From positions 292,470 through 356,469 of the forward strand of contig NZ_BBPQ01000001.1 of NCBI RefSeq assembly GCF_000787855.1: a stretch of 64,000 bases of DNA, given 5' to 3'. Below the pieces are notes generated by a model. The model was not told the DNA's origin. It saw only the letters and a list, made by a program, of their open reading frames with translations, and made no database searches. The position numbers and the translations under genes are program-made. The stretch's first letter is position 1. Each line of letters starts with the position of its first letter. Positions 36,052 to 43,468 of the stretch are shown one piece after another. This DNA is from Streptacidiphilus anmyonensis. GTDB taxonomy: Bacteria > Actinomycetota > Actinomycetes > Streptomycetales > Streptomycetaceae.

Positions 36052-36372
36052 GTGCCGACGTACCAGTACCAGTGCACCGCGTGCGGCAACGGCCTCGAGG
36101 CCGTCCAGAAGTTCACGGACGCCGCGCTGACCGAGTGCCCCGAGTGCGGCGGCAAGCTGCGCAAGATCTTCTCTGCGGTGGGCGTGGTCTTCAAGGGTTC
36201 CGGCTTCTACCGGACCGACAGCCGCTCGTCGTCCAGCAGCAGCATCTCGTCGAACTCCTCGTCTTCGGGCACGGCTTCGACCTCGTCCTCGTCGAGCTCC
36301 ACCAGCTCGTCGAGCTCCTCCTCGTCCTCGTCGACGTCCTCCTCGTCCGGCTCGTCGGGTTCCGCCGCCTGA
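36052..36372 (+). CDS. FmdB-type zinc-ribbon protein, Ruc-like chaperone candidate
   Basis: A 106-aa protein: an N-terminal FmdB/CxxC_CxxC_SSSS zinc ribbon (C8, C11, C29, C32 in PTYQYQCTACGN and ECPECGGKL) followed by a Ser-rich intrinsically disordered tail from residue 57 to the end. GTG 36052 has a perfect AGGAGG. The CIRCE box upstream and the neighbourhood match Rv0991c (Ruc) of M. tuberculosis, an HrcA-controlled, redox-regulated chaperone with four zinc cysteines and a disordered tail. The sequence supports the family; chaperone activity here is inferred by analogy. Confidence 0.88.
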   Translation: MPTYQYQCTACGNGLEAVQKFTDAALTECPECGGKLRKIFSAVGVVFKGSGFYRTDSRSSSSSSISSNSSSSGTASTSSSSSSTSSSSSSSSSSTSSSSGSSGSAA

Positions 36373-36400
36373 GTCGGCTCCCCCGGCTACGCTGCGGCGC

Positions 36401-37276
36401 ATGACAGACCAGTCTGCAGTCGCGGCCACGGCCGAGATCGGCATCATCGGAGGCACGGGGCTCTACGCCCTCGTGGACGACCTCGACGAAGTCGTCGTCG
36501 ACACCCCCTACGGCGCCCCAAGCGACTCCCTTCTCGTGGGCGAGTTCGCCGGGCGCCGCGTGGCGTTTCTCCCGCGGCACGGGCGGGGGCACCGAACTCC
36601 CCCGCATGCGATCAACTACCGGGCGAACCTGTGGGCGCTGCGCTCGCTCGGCGTCCGGCAGATCCTCGGCCCCTGCGCTACCGGCGGCCTGCGCCCACAG
36701 TACGGTCCCGGCACTCTGCTGGTGCCTGACCAGCTGGTGGACCGGACCTACGGCCGGGTCCAGACGTTCTACGACGGACAGACCCGATCCGACGGGGTCA
36801 CCCCGGAGGTCGTGCACGTCTCCGCTGCCGATCCCTACTGCCCGCGCGGCCGCGCGGCGGCCCTGGTCGGCGCCCGATCCTCGGGCTGGGCGCCTGTGGA
36901 CGGCGGCACGATGGTGGTGATCGAGGGCCCCCGGTTCTCGACTCGCGCCGAATCGCGCTGGTACAGCTCCCAAGGCTGGTCGGTGGTCGGGATGACCGGC
37001 CACCCGGAGGCTGTCCTCGCCCGTGAGCTCGCGCTCTGCTACACCTCGCTCGCGCTGGTGACGGACCTGGACGCCGGCGTGGAGACGGGCCAGGGCGTGA
37101 CGCACGCAGAGGTCCTGGTCGAGTTCGGCCGCAACATCGACCGGCTGCGCGGTGTGTTGGCGGCCACGGTGGCGGCCCTGCCGGCTACGGAGGAACGCGA
37201 GTGCATCTGCGTTCACGCGCTGGACGGGGTGACCACCGGCCTGGGAGTCGAGCCGGGCTCCCGCGAAGCAGCCTAG
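36401..37276 (+). CDS. mtnP: S-methyl-5'-thioadenosine (or -thioinosine) phosphorylase
   Basis: A 291-aa purine nucleoside phosphorylase-fold enzyme that cleaves methylthioadenosine to base and methylthioribose-1-phosphate in methionine salvage. IGIIGGTGLY (13-22), LPRHGRGHRTPPHAINYRAN (in two blocks), VIEGPRFSTRAES and MTGHPEAVLAREL are signatures; VTDLD keeps the Asp pair that favours 6-aminopurines. ATG 36401 is 28 bases after fmdB with TACGCT 7 bases upstream and no Shine-Dalgarno, so it is probably leaderless. Confidence 0.9.
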   Translation: MTDQSAVAATAEIGIIGGTGLYALVDDLDEVVVDTPYGAPSDSLLVGEFAGRRVAFLPRHGRGHRTPPHAINYRANLWALRSLGVRQILGPCATGGLRPQYGPGTLLVPDQLVDRTYGRVQTFYDGQTRSDGVTPEVVHVSAADPYCPRGRAAALVGARSSGWAPVDGGTMVVIEGPRFSTRAESRWYSSQGWSVVGMTGHPEAVLARELALCYTSLALVTDLDAGVETGQGVTHAEVLVEFGRNIDRLRGVLAATVAALPATEERECICVHALDGVTTGLGVEPGSREAA

Positions 37277-37458
37277 GACGCCTGCAGGCCGCTGCGGAAG
37301 CCGCAGCGGGCAGCTTCACTCGGGCGTGGAGAAGTTTTCCACAGGGGGTGGTTATCCACAGCCTGTGAGGGCCTCAGTTGGTCCGGTCCCCGGCTGGGGG
37401 CAACGTGGTGGGCACAGCGGATCCCGGTCCGAAGGGATCCCCCACCACGGAGGTCGGC

Positions 37459-37737
37459 ATGTCCCTCTCCATCCCGCCCACCTACTGCATCGCCTCATTC
37501 CCGCCGATCCTGGCCGGCCGTGGGCGGCATCGCCTGCCCACGCCGGTACGGCGGCGTCCGGGTCCCATCGCGGCCGGACTGCTCGTCGCGGCCACCACAC
37601 TCGCCGTGGGATCGATGCGACAGTTCCCCGATTCGAGTGAAAAGGGTGCGGCGGCAAGCGCACGCCCCCACGAGCCCTCCGGAACGTTTCCTCAGGTGGA
37701 GCCGGGCACTGTGCCGGCCACGGCTCCGCACGGGTGA
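37459..37737 (+). CDS. Small hypothetical membrane protein (92 aa), possibly truncated
   Basis: ATG 37459 has GGAGG 5 bases upstream. The protein is basic at the front (RGRHRLPTPVRRRPG), has one hydrophobic segment (IAAGLLVAATTLAVG) and a short Pro/Ala/Ser-rich tail (GTFPQVEPGTVPATAPHG). In other Streptomyces this position before mscL often holds a SAF-domain (RcpC/CpaB-like) protein with a similar Arg-rich/TM start; here only the front would remain. Codon third positions become less G/C-rich toward the end, which fits decay. The homology idea is inference. Confidence 0.55.
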   Translation: MSLSIPPTYCIASFPPILAGRGRHRLPTPVRRRPGPIAAGLLVAATTLAVGSMRQFPDSSEKGAAASARPHEPSGTFPQVEPGTVPATAPHG

Positions 37738-37781
37738 ATTCCCCGTGTGCCAAGGCGCCCGGAGAACTACCGTAACTTCCG

Positions 37782-38219
37782 ATGCCCATGAAGGGCTTCA
37801 AGGCATTCCTGCTCCGCGGCAACGTCGTGGACCTCGCGGTGGCCGTGGTCATCGGCGCCGCATTCACCAAGATCATCAATTCCATCGTCGACGGGGTCAT
37901 CAACCCGATCGTCGGCGCATTCGGTACGCAGGACCTCAGCGCGTACACGACCTGTCTCAAGGGAACCTGCCTGGTGGACAAGGCCACCGGCAAGGTCGAC
38001 GGCATCCTCATCCAGTGGGGCTCGGTCCTCGGCGCCACGCTCAGCTTCGTGATCACCGCCGCCGTCGTCTACTTCTGCCTCGTTCTGCCCATGAACGCCT
38101 TTATGAAGCGCTACATGGCCAAGAAGGAGGTTCCGGCCCAGGAGTCCAAGTCGCCCGAGGTCACCGAAGTCGTCATCCTCGGCGAGATCCGCGACCTGCT
38201 CGTCGCCCAGCGCGGCTGA
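37782..38219 (+). CDS. mscL: Large-conductance mechanosensitive channel MscL
   Basis: A 145-aa channel that opens under membrane tension to release solutes. MKGFKAFLLRGNVVDLAVAVVIGAAFTKIINSIVDGVI spans the N-terminal amphipathic helix and TM1 with the hydrophobic gate, a periplasmic loop contains a Cys pair (TCLKGTC), TM2 is about residues 85-108, and the C-terminal helix ends LGEIRDLLVAQRG. ATG 37782 or 37788 are both usable; TACCGT lies 8 bases before 37782 and there is no Shine-Dalgarno. Confidence 0.95.
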   Translation: MPMKGFKAFLLRGNVVDLAVAVVIGAAFTKIINSIVDGVINPIVGAFGTQDLSAYTTCLKGTCLVDKATGKVDGILIQWGSVLGATLSFVITAAVVYFCLVLPMNAFMKRYMAKKEVPAQESKSPEVTEVVILGEIRDLLVAQRG

Positions 38220-38246
38220 GACCGGTCGGAAAGCAACGCTCTCCCG

Positions 38247-38684
38247 TCACTTCTCCCCGTGGTGCGGCGGGGCCTCGCTCAGGTACCAGTCCCTGTCACG
38301 CGAGCCCTCGCCGCGCTCGCCGCCCCAGCCCGCGTCCGAGTCGTCCCGGCTGCCGCCGCTCATCGGGTCGTCGAAGACGATCCGACGCTTGGCCCTCTCA
38401 GAGCGCTTCGCGCCGCTCTCAAGGCCCTGCTTCGTATCCTGCTGCTCGCCACCACTCACAGGTCCAGAGTAGGCGCAGGCGCGCAGTCTCCCGAGTCGGC
38501 GGTCGCTCGGGTGGGACGGATTCCAGATCGGGGCGGTCGAGGTGTGATCCTGCATCCACCCGTCGACGCAGACGCCCAGAACCCAGAGCTGGCCCGCGAG
38601 GATGCCGAGCACCACGACGAGCCGGCCGGTCAGCATCGCCGAGGCATTCGGGGCCGTGGCCGGTGTCCAGCCGGTCGTCGTCAC
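38247..38684 (-). CDS. Hypothetical protein: possible fusion of a small membrane segment with a small hydrophilic protein
   Basis: The open frame encodes 145 aa. Residues 17-43 (MLTGRLVVVLGILAGQLW and onward) are a convincing TM segment resembling the start of small actinobacterial membrane proteins; residues 76-145 are a separate hydrophilic module ending DDSDAGWGGERGEG ... DWYLSEAPPHHGEK, the type of small conserved protein with a D-x-D-x-GWG box and PPHH end found in Streptomyces. A second start is credible: GTG 38459 has TACTCT 6 bases upstream (leaderless), which would make the 70-residue hydrophilic protein alone. So this is either a natural fusion or a gene with a remnant fused in front. 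Function unknown. Confidence 0.55.
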   Translation of the reverse strand: MTTTGWTPATAPNASAMLTGRLVVVLGILAGQLWVLGVCVDGWMQDHTSTAPIWNPSHPSDRRLGRLRACAYSGPVSGGEQQDTKQGLESGAKRSERAKRRIVFDDPMSGGSRDDSDAGWGGERGEGSRDRDWYLSEAPPHHGEK

Positions 38685-38702
38685 CGGGGCACTGTCGCTC
38701 CG

Positions 38703-38921
38703 TCATACGACCTCACCACCAACCCTCCTGGCCGTGCCCAGGTTGATGACGGACAGGCAGTTCTGGACACCCTCATCGTGTGGTGCTCGATTCTGCGGGC
38801 GCGCCCAGGCCATAGCGCGCTCGGCGTCGGCGAACATCCGCGCCACCTGGGCGACTTGCTCGACGGGGATGCCACAGACCTCTGCCGCGCCCTCGGGGGC
38901 GCAGAAGAGCCCCCGCCACAC
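38703..38921 (-). CDS. Candidate small ORF downstream of hrdD (72 aa)
   Basis: No family recognised. From GTG 38921 to TGA at 38703 the frame has strongly gene-like codon use (most third positions G or C) and a natural composition, including a helical stretch IPVEQVAQVARMFADAERA and a C-terminal NCLSVINLGTARR. It has three cysteines. The start is weak: AGGAG lies 19 bases upstream, too far, and no ATG precedes it; an upstream non-AUG start is possible. It lies 44 bases after the hrdD stop on the same strand and could be co-transcribed with it. Confidence 0.45.
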   Translation of the reverse strand: MWRGLFCAPEGAAEVCGIPVEQVAQVARMFADAERAMAWARPQNRAPHDEGVQNCLSVINLGTARRVGGEVV

Positions 38922-38965
38922 CTGCTCGGCGTAGCGGGGGCTCCTGCGGAGACTGCGGGGCTTGC

Positions 38966-39937
38966 CTAGGCGGCCTCGAAGCCCGCGTGGTCGGCGATCT
39001 TGCGAAGCTCGGCCAGCGCGTGCTTCTCGATCTGGCGAATGCGCTCCCTGGTCAGACCGTGCTGCTTGCCGACCTCGGTCAGGGTCCGCTCGCGACCGTC
39101 CTCCATCCCGTAGCGGGAGCGGATGATCGAGGCGGTGCGGTCGTCGAGACGGTCGATGAGGGCGTCCAACTCCTCGCGGCGGAGCATGACCAGCACGGCG
39201 TCCTCCGGAGAGGTGGCGCCGGTGTCCTCGACGAGATCGCCGAACTGGGTCTCGCCGTCGTCGTCGACGGTCATGTTGAGGCTGACCGGATCGCGCGCCC
39301 AGTCCAGGACGTCCTTGATGCGGTCCTCGGTGGTGTCCAGTTCGGCCGCGACCTCGGCCGGCTCGGCCTCCCGGCCCAGCTCCTTGGACTTCTCGCGCTG
39401 CACACGCCGAATGCGCCCGAGCTCCTCGACGAGGTGGACGGGGAGTCGAATGGTGCGGGACTGGTCGGCGATGGAGCGGGTGATGGCCTGGCGGATCCAC
39501 CAGGTCGCGTACGTGGAGAACTTGTAGCCCTTGCTGAAGTCGAACTTCTCGACCGCTCGGACCAGACCGGCGTTGCCCTCCTGGATCAGGTCGAGCAGGG
39601 GCAGCCCGCTGCGCGGGTATCGACGGGCGACGGCGACCACGAGGCGGAGGTTGGACCGGATGAAGACGTCCTTGGCGCGCTGGCCGTCGGCTGCCACCGC
39701 CCGCAGTTCGTCCTCCGTCGCCCCGGCCGCGGTCCGCCCCTCCTCGAGCAGCTGCTCGGCGAAGACGCCCGCCTCGATCCGGGTCGACAGTTCGACCTCC
39801 TGCGCCGCGTCGAGCAGCGGGGTGCGCGCGATCTCGTCCAGGTACATACCGACGAGGTCTCGGTCGGCCTCACCTGCGGTCGGGCGCGCGGTACGCGTCC
39901 GATCGGCCTTGTCGCGGACGACGGCACGGGTGGCCAT
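38966..39937 (-). CDS. hrdD: RNA polymerase sigma factor, HrdD-type (principal-like)
   Basis: A 323-aa group 2 sigma-70 factor. DRDLVGMYLDEIARTPLL is region 1.2; NLRLVVAVARRYPRSGLPLLDLIQEGN and KGYKFSTYATWWIRQAITRSI (each read as adjacent blocks) are regions 2.1-2.4, almost identical to HrdB-type -10 recognition; region 4 ends TLTEVGKQHGLTRERIRQIEKHAL with the -35 helix-turn-helix. Lack of a long region 1.1 and the start MATRAVVR point to HrdD rather than HrdB. ATG 39937 follows GAGGGAG. A perfect sigma-R-type promoter lies 69 bases upstream, as for hrdD of S. coelicolor. Confidence 0.92.
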   Translation of the reverse strand: MATRAVVRDKADRTRTARPTAGEADRDLVGMYLDEIARTPLLDAAQEVELSTRIEAGVFAEQLLEEGRTAAGATEDELRAVAADGQRAKDVFIRSNLRLVVAVARRYPRSGLPLLDLIQEGNAGLVRAVEKFDFSKGYKFSTYATWWIRQAITRSIADQSRTIRLPVHLVEELGRIRRVQREKSKELGREAEPAEVAAELDTTEDRIKDVLDWARDPVSLNMTVDDDGETQFGDLVEDTGATSPEDAVLVMLRREELDALIDRLDDRTASIIRSRYGMEDGRERTLTEVGKQHGLTRERIRQIEKHALAELRKIADHAGFEAA

Positions 39938-40005
39938 ACGAACTCCCTCGGGTGACCTGACGGGCCTGGCTGGCCCGTACCTGGGAACTGCTTACGTAAC
40001 GACTG

Positions 40006-40032
40006 AACGACGATGTCCGAGGAAACATTCCC
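40006..40032 (-). promoter_or_regulatory. Sigma-R-type promoter of hrdD
   Basis: On the minus strand GGGAAT, exactly 18 bases, GTT: a perfect match to the consensus GGAAT-N18-GTT used by SigR, the thiol-oxidative-stress ECF factor of Streptomyces. hrdD is a known SigR target in S. coelicolor. Expected transcription start about 6-8 bases beyond, near 39999, giving a leader of about 60 bases. Confidence 0.8.
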
Positions 40033-40226
40033 GAAGCGGTGTTTTTCTTCGCACGTAGCAGTATGCTGTGCGGTTCGCCCGCGATCGTCAGCAGAGCGTT
40101 ATCACTCGAGCACAGCGCGGCGGGCGTCCAGTTCTGTCACTCTCTGGGACGATTGTCCGCCCCGTAACAGTTCCCCGCGCGGTGAATCGGCGACGGGGAA
40201 AGCCCCGGAGCGGAGAGGTGACAGGC

Positions 40227-40973
40227 GTGCGATGGAGGCAGTCCTGGCTGCTCTGGGCGGGTGCGGGGCTGTGTCTGGCGCTCTTCGGACTGCTGTTGGC
40301 TCTGGTCGAGTCGGGCTGGGGTCCACTGGCGCGCTTCGACCAGTCGATCGACCAGGGCCTGCACACCACCGCGCTGCGCCACGTCGCGTGGACCGGGTCG
40401 ATGCGGACCGTCACCACCGTGCTCTCCCCGACCGTGCTCCGAGTGATCCTCGGCGTGCTGGTCGTCTGGTTGTGGTGGCGCGGGGCCCGGGTAGCCGCGC
40501 TGTGGGCGGCAGCCTGCGGGGTCGTGCAGGCGGCGCTTGAGGAGGGCGTCAAGGAAGCGGTCGCCCGGCCGCGGCCGCTCCTGCCCGAACCCGTCTCCAC
40601 GGCGACCGGCTGGAGCTTTCCTTCCGGCCACGCCATGACTTCGGCGACGGTGATCCCGCTCCTGGTCGTCGTCGCCTGGCCGCACCTGCGTCGGCGTGCG
40701 ACGCGCGCGGTGACGGCCGGGGTGGCCGCCGCCCTGGTGTTCCTCGTGGGGTGGACGCGAATCGGGCTGGGCGTCCACTGGCCCAGCGACATCCTCGGCG
40801 GATGGCTGCTCGCCGGCTTCACCCTCTGTGCCGTGACGGCGGCCGTGGACACCTGGCGCCCGGGCATGCGCGGAGCCGAACTGCATCGGCTGACTTCCCG
40901 GGCTGCCCAACGCGTGCAACGCCGGCAGGTGCAGCGGCAGCAGGTGCAAGCACGGGACGCGGACCCGTCCTGA
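40227..40973 (+). CDS. PAP2-family lipid phosphatase
   Basis: A 248-aa membrane phosphatase with about six TM segments and all three PAP2 motifs facing outward: KxxxxxxRP (K109-P117), PSGH (132-135) and SRxxxxxHxxxD as TRIGLGVHWPSD (R178, H184, D188). Such enzymes dephosphorylate undecaprenyl pyrophosphate or phosphatidyl lipids. GTG 40227 has AGAGG 8 bases upstream; GTG 40218 is also in frame. The C-terminal tail is Arg/Gln-rich (RVQRRQVQRQQVQ). It converges on a polyprenyl-phosphate sugar transferase operon. Confidence 0.88.
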   Translation: MRWRQSWLLWAGAGLCLALFGLLLALVESGWGPLARFDQSIDQGLHTTALRHVAWTGSMRTVTTVLSPTVLRVILGVLVVWLWWRGARVAALWAAACGVVQAALEEGVKEAVARPRPLLPEPVSTATGWSFPSGHAMTSATVIPLLVVVAWPHLRRRATRAVTAGVAAALVFLVGWTRIGLGVHWPSDILGGWLLAGFTLCAVTAAVDTWRPGMRGAELHRLTSRAAQRVQRRQVQRQQVQARDADPS

Positions 40974-40984
40974 GACGGGCCCGC
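40959..40984. terminator. Hairpin over the PAP2 stop codon
   Basis: GCGGACCCGTC and GACGGGCCCGC pair with one mismatch around the loop CTGA, which contains the TGA stop of the PAP2 gene. It lies about 70 bases from the end of the convergent GT39 gene and may serve both. Confidence 0.5.
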
Positions 40985-41056
40985 GCCCCATCGGTCGTTC
41001 GAAGCTGAACCGGCTCGCAGCTCAGCCGCCGCTCGACCACGCAGCCGCTCGGCGAA

Positions 41057-43468
41057 TCAGGCGGTGCACTCGTAGAGCGTCTCGCCGGAGGTGGCACCCG
41101 CCGACGACGTGCCGGAGGTGCCGGAGGTGCCGGAGGCCCTGCTCGACGAGGAACCCGTCGACGTCGAGGTCGAGCCGCCGTACGCCGAGGCGCTGACCGC
41201 CTTGCAGGCGGACTGCACGTATTCGGTCGCCTCGCTGTTGGCCTGACCGCCACCGGGGCCGCCACCCATGCCGCCGAAACCGCCGGAGCCCAGCAGCACG
41301 AAGCGCAGCTTGCCGGAGGCGACGAGCGACTTCAGCTTGGCCAGGCTCATGGCCGGGTCACTGCCGGTGAAGCCGCCCATGGCGATCACCGGCTTCCCGG
41401 ACTGGAGGATGATCTCGGACGCCGATTGGGCGCTGGAGACCGCGACCAGCCAGGTGGCGCCACCCTGGTTCCTCTCGAGGTAGGAGAGGAGCGCCGTGCT
41501 GACCGACCCACCGCCCATGGGACCCCCGAAGCCGCCCGCGCCGTCGAGGCCACGCGTCCGCTCCGTACCACCGGCGCCGGCGCCCTGCCCCAGGCCGGAT
41601 GCCGTGCCTCCCTGACCTGTGCTTCCCTGGCCTGTGCTTCCCTGGCCTGCGACTCCTTGGCCTGTGCCGGCCGCGGTCGTTCCGTCTCCGGACGTTCCGC
41701 CGGGCATGCCTGTGCCCGCTCCTCCTGGGAAGCCGCCCGGGAAACCGCCCCCGAATCCACCCGTGCCCTCCGCGCCGCCTGGGCCACCCGCACCGCCGAC
41801 TCCACGCGGGAACTCGCCGCCGCGCAGGCCGCCGGGAAAGCCGCCGCGCGTGCCGCCGGCGCCGCCGGGGAAGCCGAAGCCGCCGCCTGAAGACGGGCCG
41901 GCCGTCGGGTTGGTGCCCTGAATGGCGCCCGCGGTCACCGTGTCCGCAGCGTAGGCGGCGGGGCCCGCAAGCAGGGCCAACGCTGCCGCGATCGCTCCGA
42001 CCGCCAGGACGCGCCTGCGGACCGCGGCCCCGACCGAGCTCGCGCCGAAGCGCGCGACGATCAGCGCCACCACTCCGCCCACCGCCAGCAATGCGACGAC
42101 CGGCCACAGCCAGGGCACGAAACTCGTCGTCCGCCGGAGCAGCAGCACCGCCCAGATCGCCGAGAGGACCACGCCCGCCGGCAGCACGGCGGCCCACACG
42201 GGCTTGCGTGAGGGCGAACGCAGCGCCCGGAGCAGCATCGTCCCGCCCGCACCGGTGAGGGCGGCGATCGCAGGAGCCAGCATGGTCGTGTAGTACGGGT
42301 GGAAGGTGCCGGAGGAGAAGCTGAAGACGATGTAGTGCGTGAGCAGCCACATCCCCCACAACAGCAGCGAGGCTCGCTGCATGTCGGTGCGGCGCCGACG
42401 GCCGCGCAGCACCAGCGCCCCGACGAGGGCGACCACCGCGAAGGGGATCAGCCAGGAGATCTGGCCGCCGAGGATGTCGTTGAAGAGCCGGCCGGCACCG
42501 GAGGTGCCGCCGAAGTTGGCACCGCCCCCGCCCCCACCGCTGCCGCCTGCCCCGCCGCCCGCGCCGAATCCGGCAGTGGCGCCGCCGCTGGTTCCGGTCA
42601 CGTTGCCGGCGCTGGCCCCGAGCACGCGCTCAAGGCCGTTGTAGCCGATGACGAGGTTCCACACCGTGCCGTCGGAGCTGGAACCGATGAACGGGTGGTC
42701 CTTGATCGAGTCGACGATCACTATCCACCAGCCGCTGGAGACCACGAGAGCGACGCCCGCGATCAGCAGGTTCCGCGCCCGGACCAGCCAACTCCCTCGC
42801 GCCGCCCAGGCATAGGCGAGGAACAGCGCCGGGATCACCATGTACGCCTGCAGCATCTTGGTGTTGAAGGCGAACCCCACCAGTACGGCGGAGACCACCA
42901 GGTGACGCAGCGTGCCGCGCCGCACGGCCTCCAGGCAGAACCACGCCGCGGAGACGGTGAGCAGCACCAGCACCGGGTCCGGGTTGTTGTCGCGGCTGAT
43001 GGCCACGGTGATCGGGGTGAGCGCCAGCACCACGGCGGAGACGGTCGCCGCGACGGGGCCGAAGCTGCGACGGACGGCGCTGTACAGGACCGCGACGGAG
43101 GCGACGGCACAGCCGGCGATCGGCAGCAGCATCTGCCAGCTGCCGAAGCCGAACACGCGACAGGAGAGCTCCATCAGCCACAGCGCGAACGGCGGCTTGT
43201 CGACGGTGATGAAGTTGCCCGCGTCCAGGGAGCCGTAGAACATCGCGGACCAGCTCTTCGTGCCGCTGAGCACGGCCGCCGCGTAGTACGAGTTGGCGTC
43301 CCCGTTCTGGCCCAGGCCGTAGCAGTAGACCAGTGCGGCCAGGGCCAGCGTCCCCCAGTAGGCGGGGCGGATCCAGCGCGGACCCCGCGGACGGCGTGGC
43401 CGCCGCAGCACGCCGGTATGCGGGGGGACGGCGGCCGACTCGGCCGGTGCTTCGATGTAGGCGCTCAC
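41057..43468 (-). CDS. GT39/ArnT-like membrane glycosyltransferase with Gly-rich insert and extracytoplasmic domain
   Basis: An 803-aa protein. Residues 36-510 contain about 11 TM segments with GQNGDANSYYAAAVLSG at 53-69 and VDKPP at 89-93, the catalytic-loop pattern of the GT39 family (YkcB type) that moves sugars from polyprenyl phosphate to envelope targets. A loop in the middle (about 295-325) and a long stretch (about 540-690) are Gly-rich (FPGGAGG, GQGSTGQGSTGQGG). A folded domain at about 690-760 (YLERNQGGATWLVAVSSAQSA) and a Ser/Thr tail end the protein. GTG overlaps the upstream gene stop (GTGA, 43465-43468), so it is coupled to GT2-GtrA. Confidence 0.88.
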   Translation of the reverse strand: MSAYIEAPAESAAVPPHTGVLRRPRRPRGPRWIRPAYWGTLALAALVYCYGLGQNGDANSYYAAAVLSGTKSWSAMFYGSLDAGNFITVDKPPFALWLMELSCRVFGFGSWQMLLPIAGCAVASVAVLYSAVRRSFGPVAATVSAVVLALTPITVAISRDNNPDPVLVLLTVSAAWFCLEAVRRGTLRHLVVSAVLVGFAFNTKMLQAYMVIPALFLAYAWAARGSWLVRARNLLIAGVALVVSSGWWIVIVDSIKDHPFIGSSSDGTVWNLVIGYNGLERVLGASAGNVTGTSGGATAGFGAGGGAGGSGGGGGGANFGGTSGAGRLFNDILGGQISWLIPFAVVALVGALVLRGRRRRTDMQRASLLLWGMWLLTHYIVFSFSSGTFHPYYTTMLAPAIAALTGAGGTMLLRALRSPSRKPVWAAVLPAGVVLSAIWAVLLLRRTTSFVPWLWPVVALLAVGGVVALIVARFGASSVGAAVRRRVLAVGAIAAALALLAGPAAYAADTVTAGAIQGTNPTAGPSSGGGFGFPGGAGGTRGGFPGGLRGGEFPRGVGGAGGPGGAEGTGGFGGGFPGGFPGGAGTGMPGGTSGDGTTAAGTGQGVAGQGSTGQGSTGQGGTASGLGQGAGAGGTERTRGLDGAGGFGGPMGGGSVSTALLSYLERNQGGATWLVAVSSAQSASEIILQSGKPVIAMGGFTGSDPAMSLAKLKSLVASGKLRFVLLGSGGFGGMGGGPGGGQANSEATEYVQSACKAVSASAYGGSTSTSTGSSSSRASGTSGTSGTSSAGATSGETLYECTA

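Noticed and set aside
38966..39937. hrdB (principal sigma factor)
   Set aside because: The protein lacks the long N-terminal region 1.1, is only 323 aa, and has a SigR promoter, which fits HrdD.
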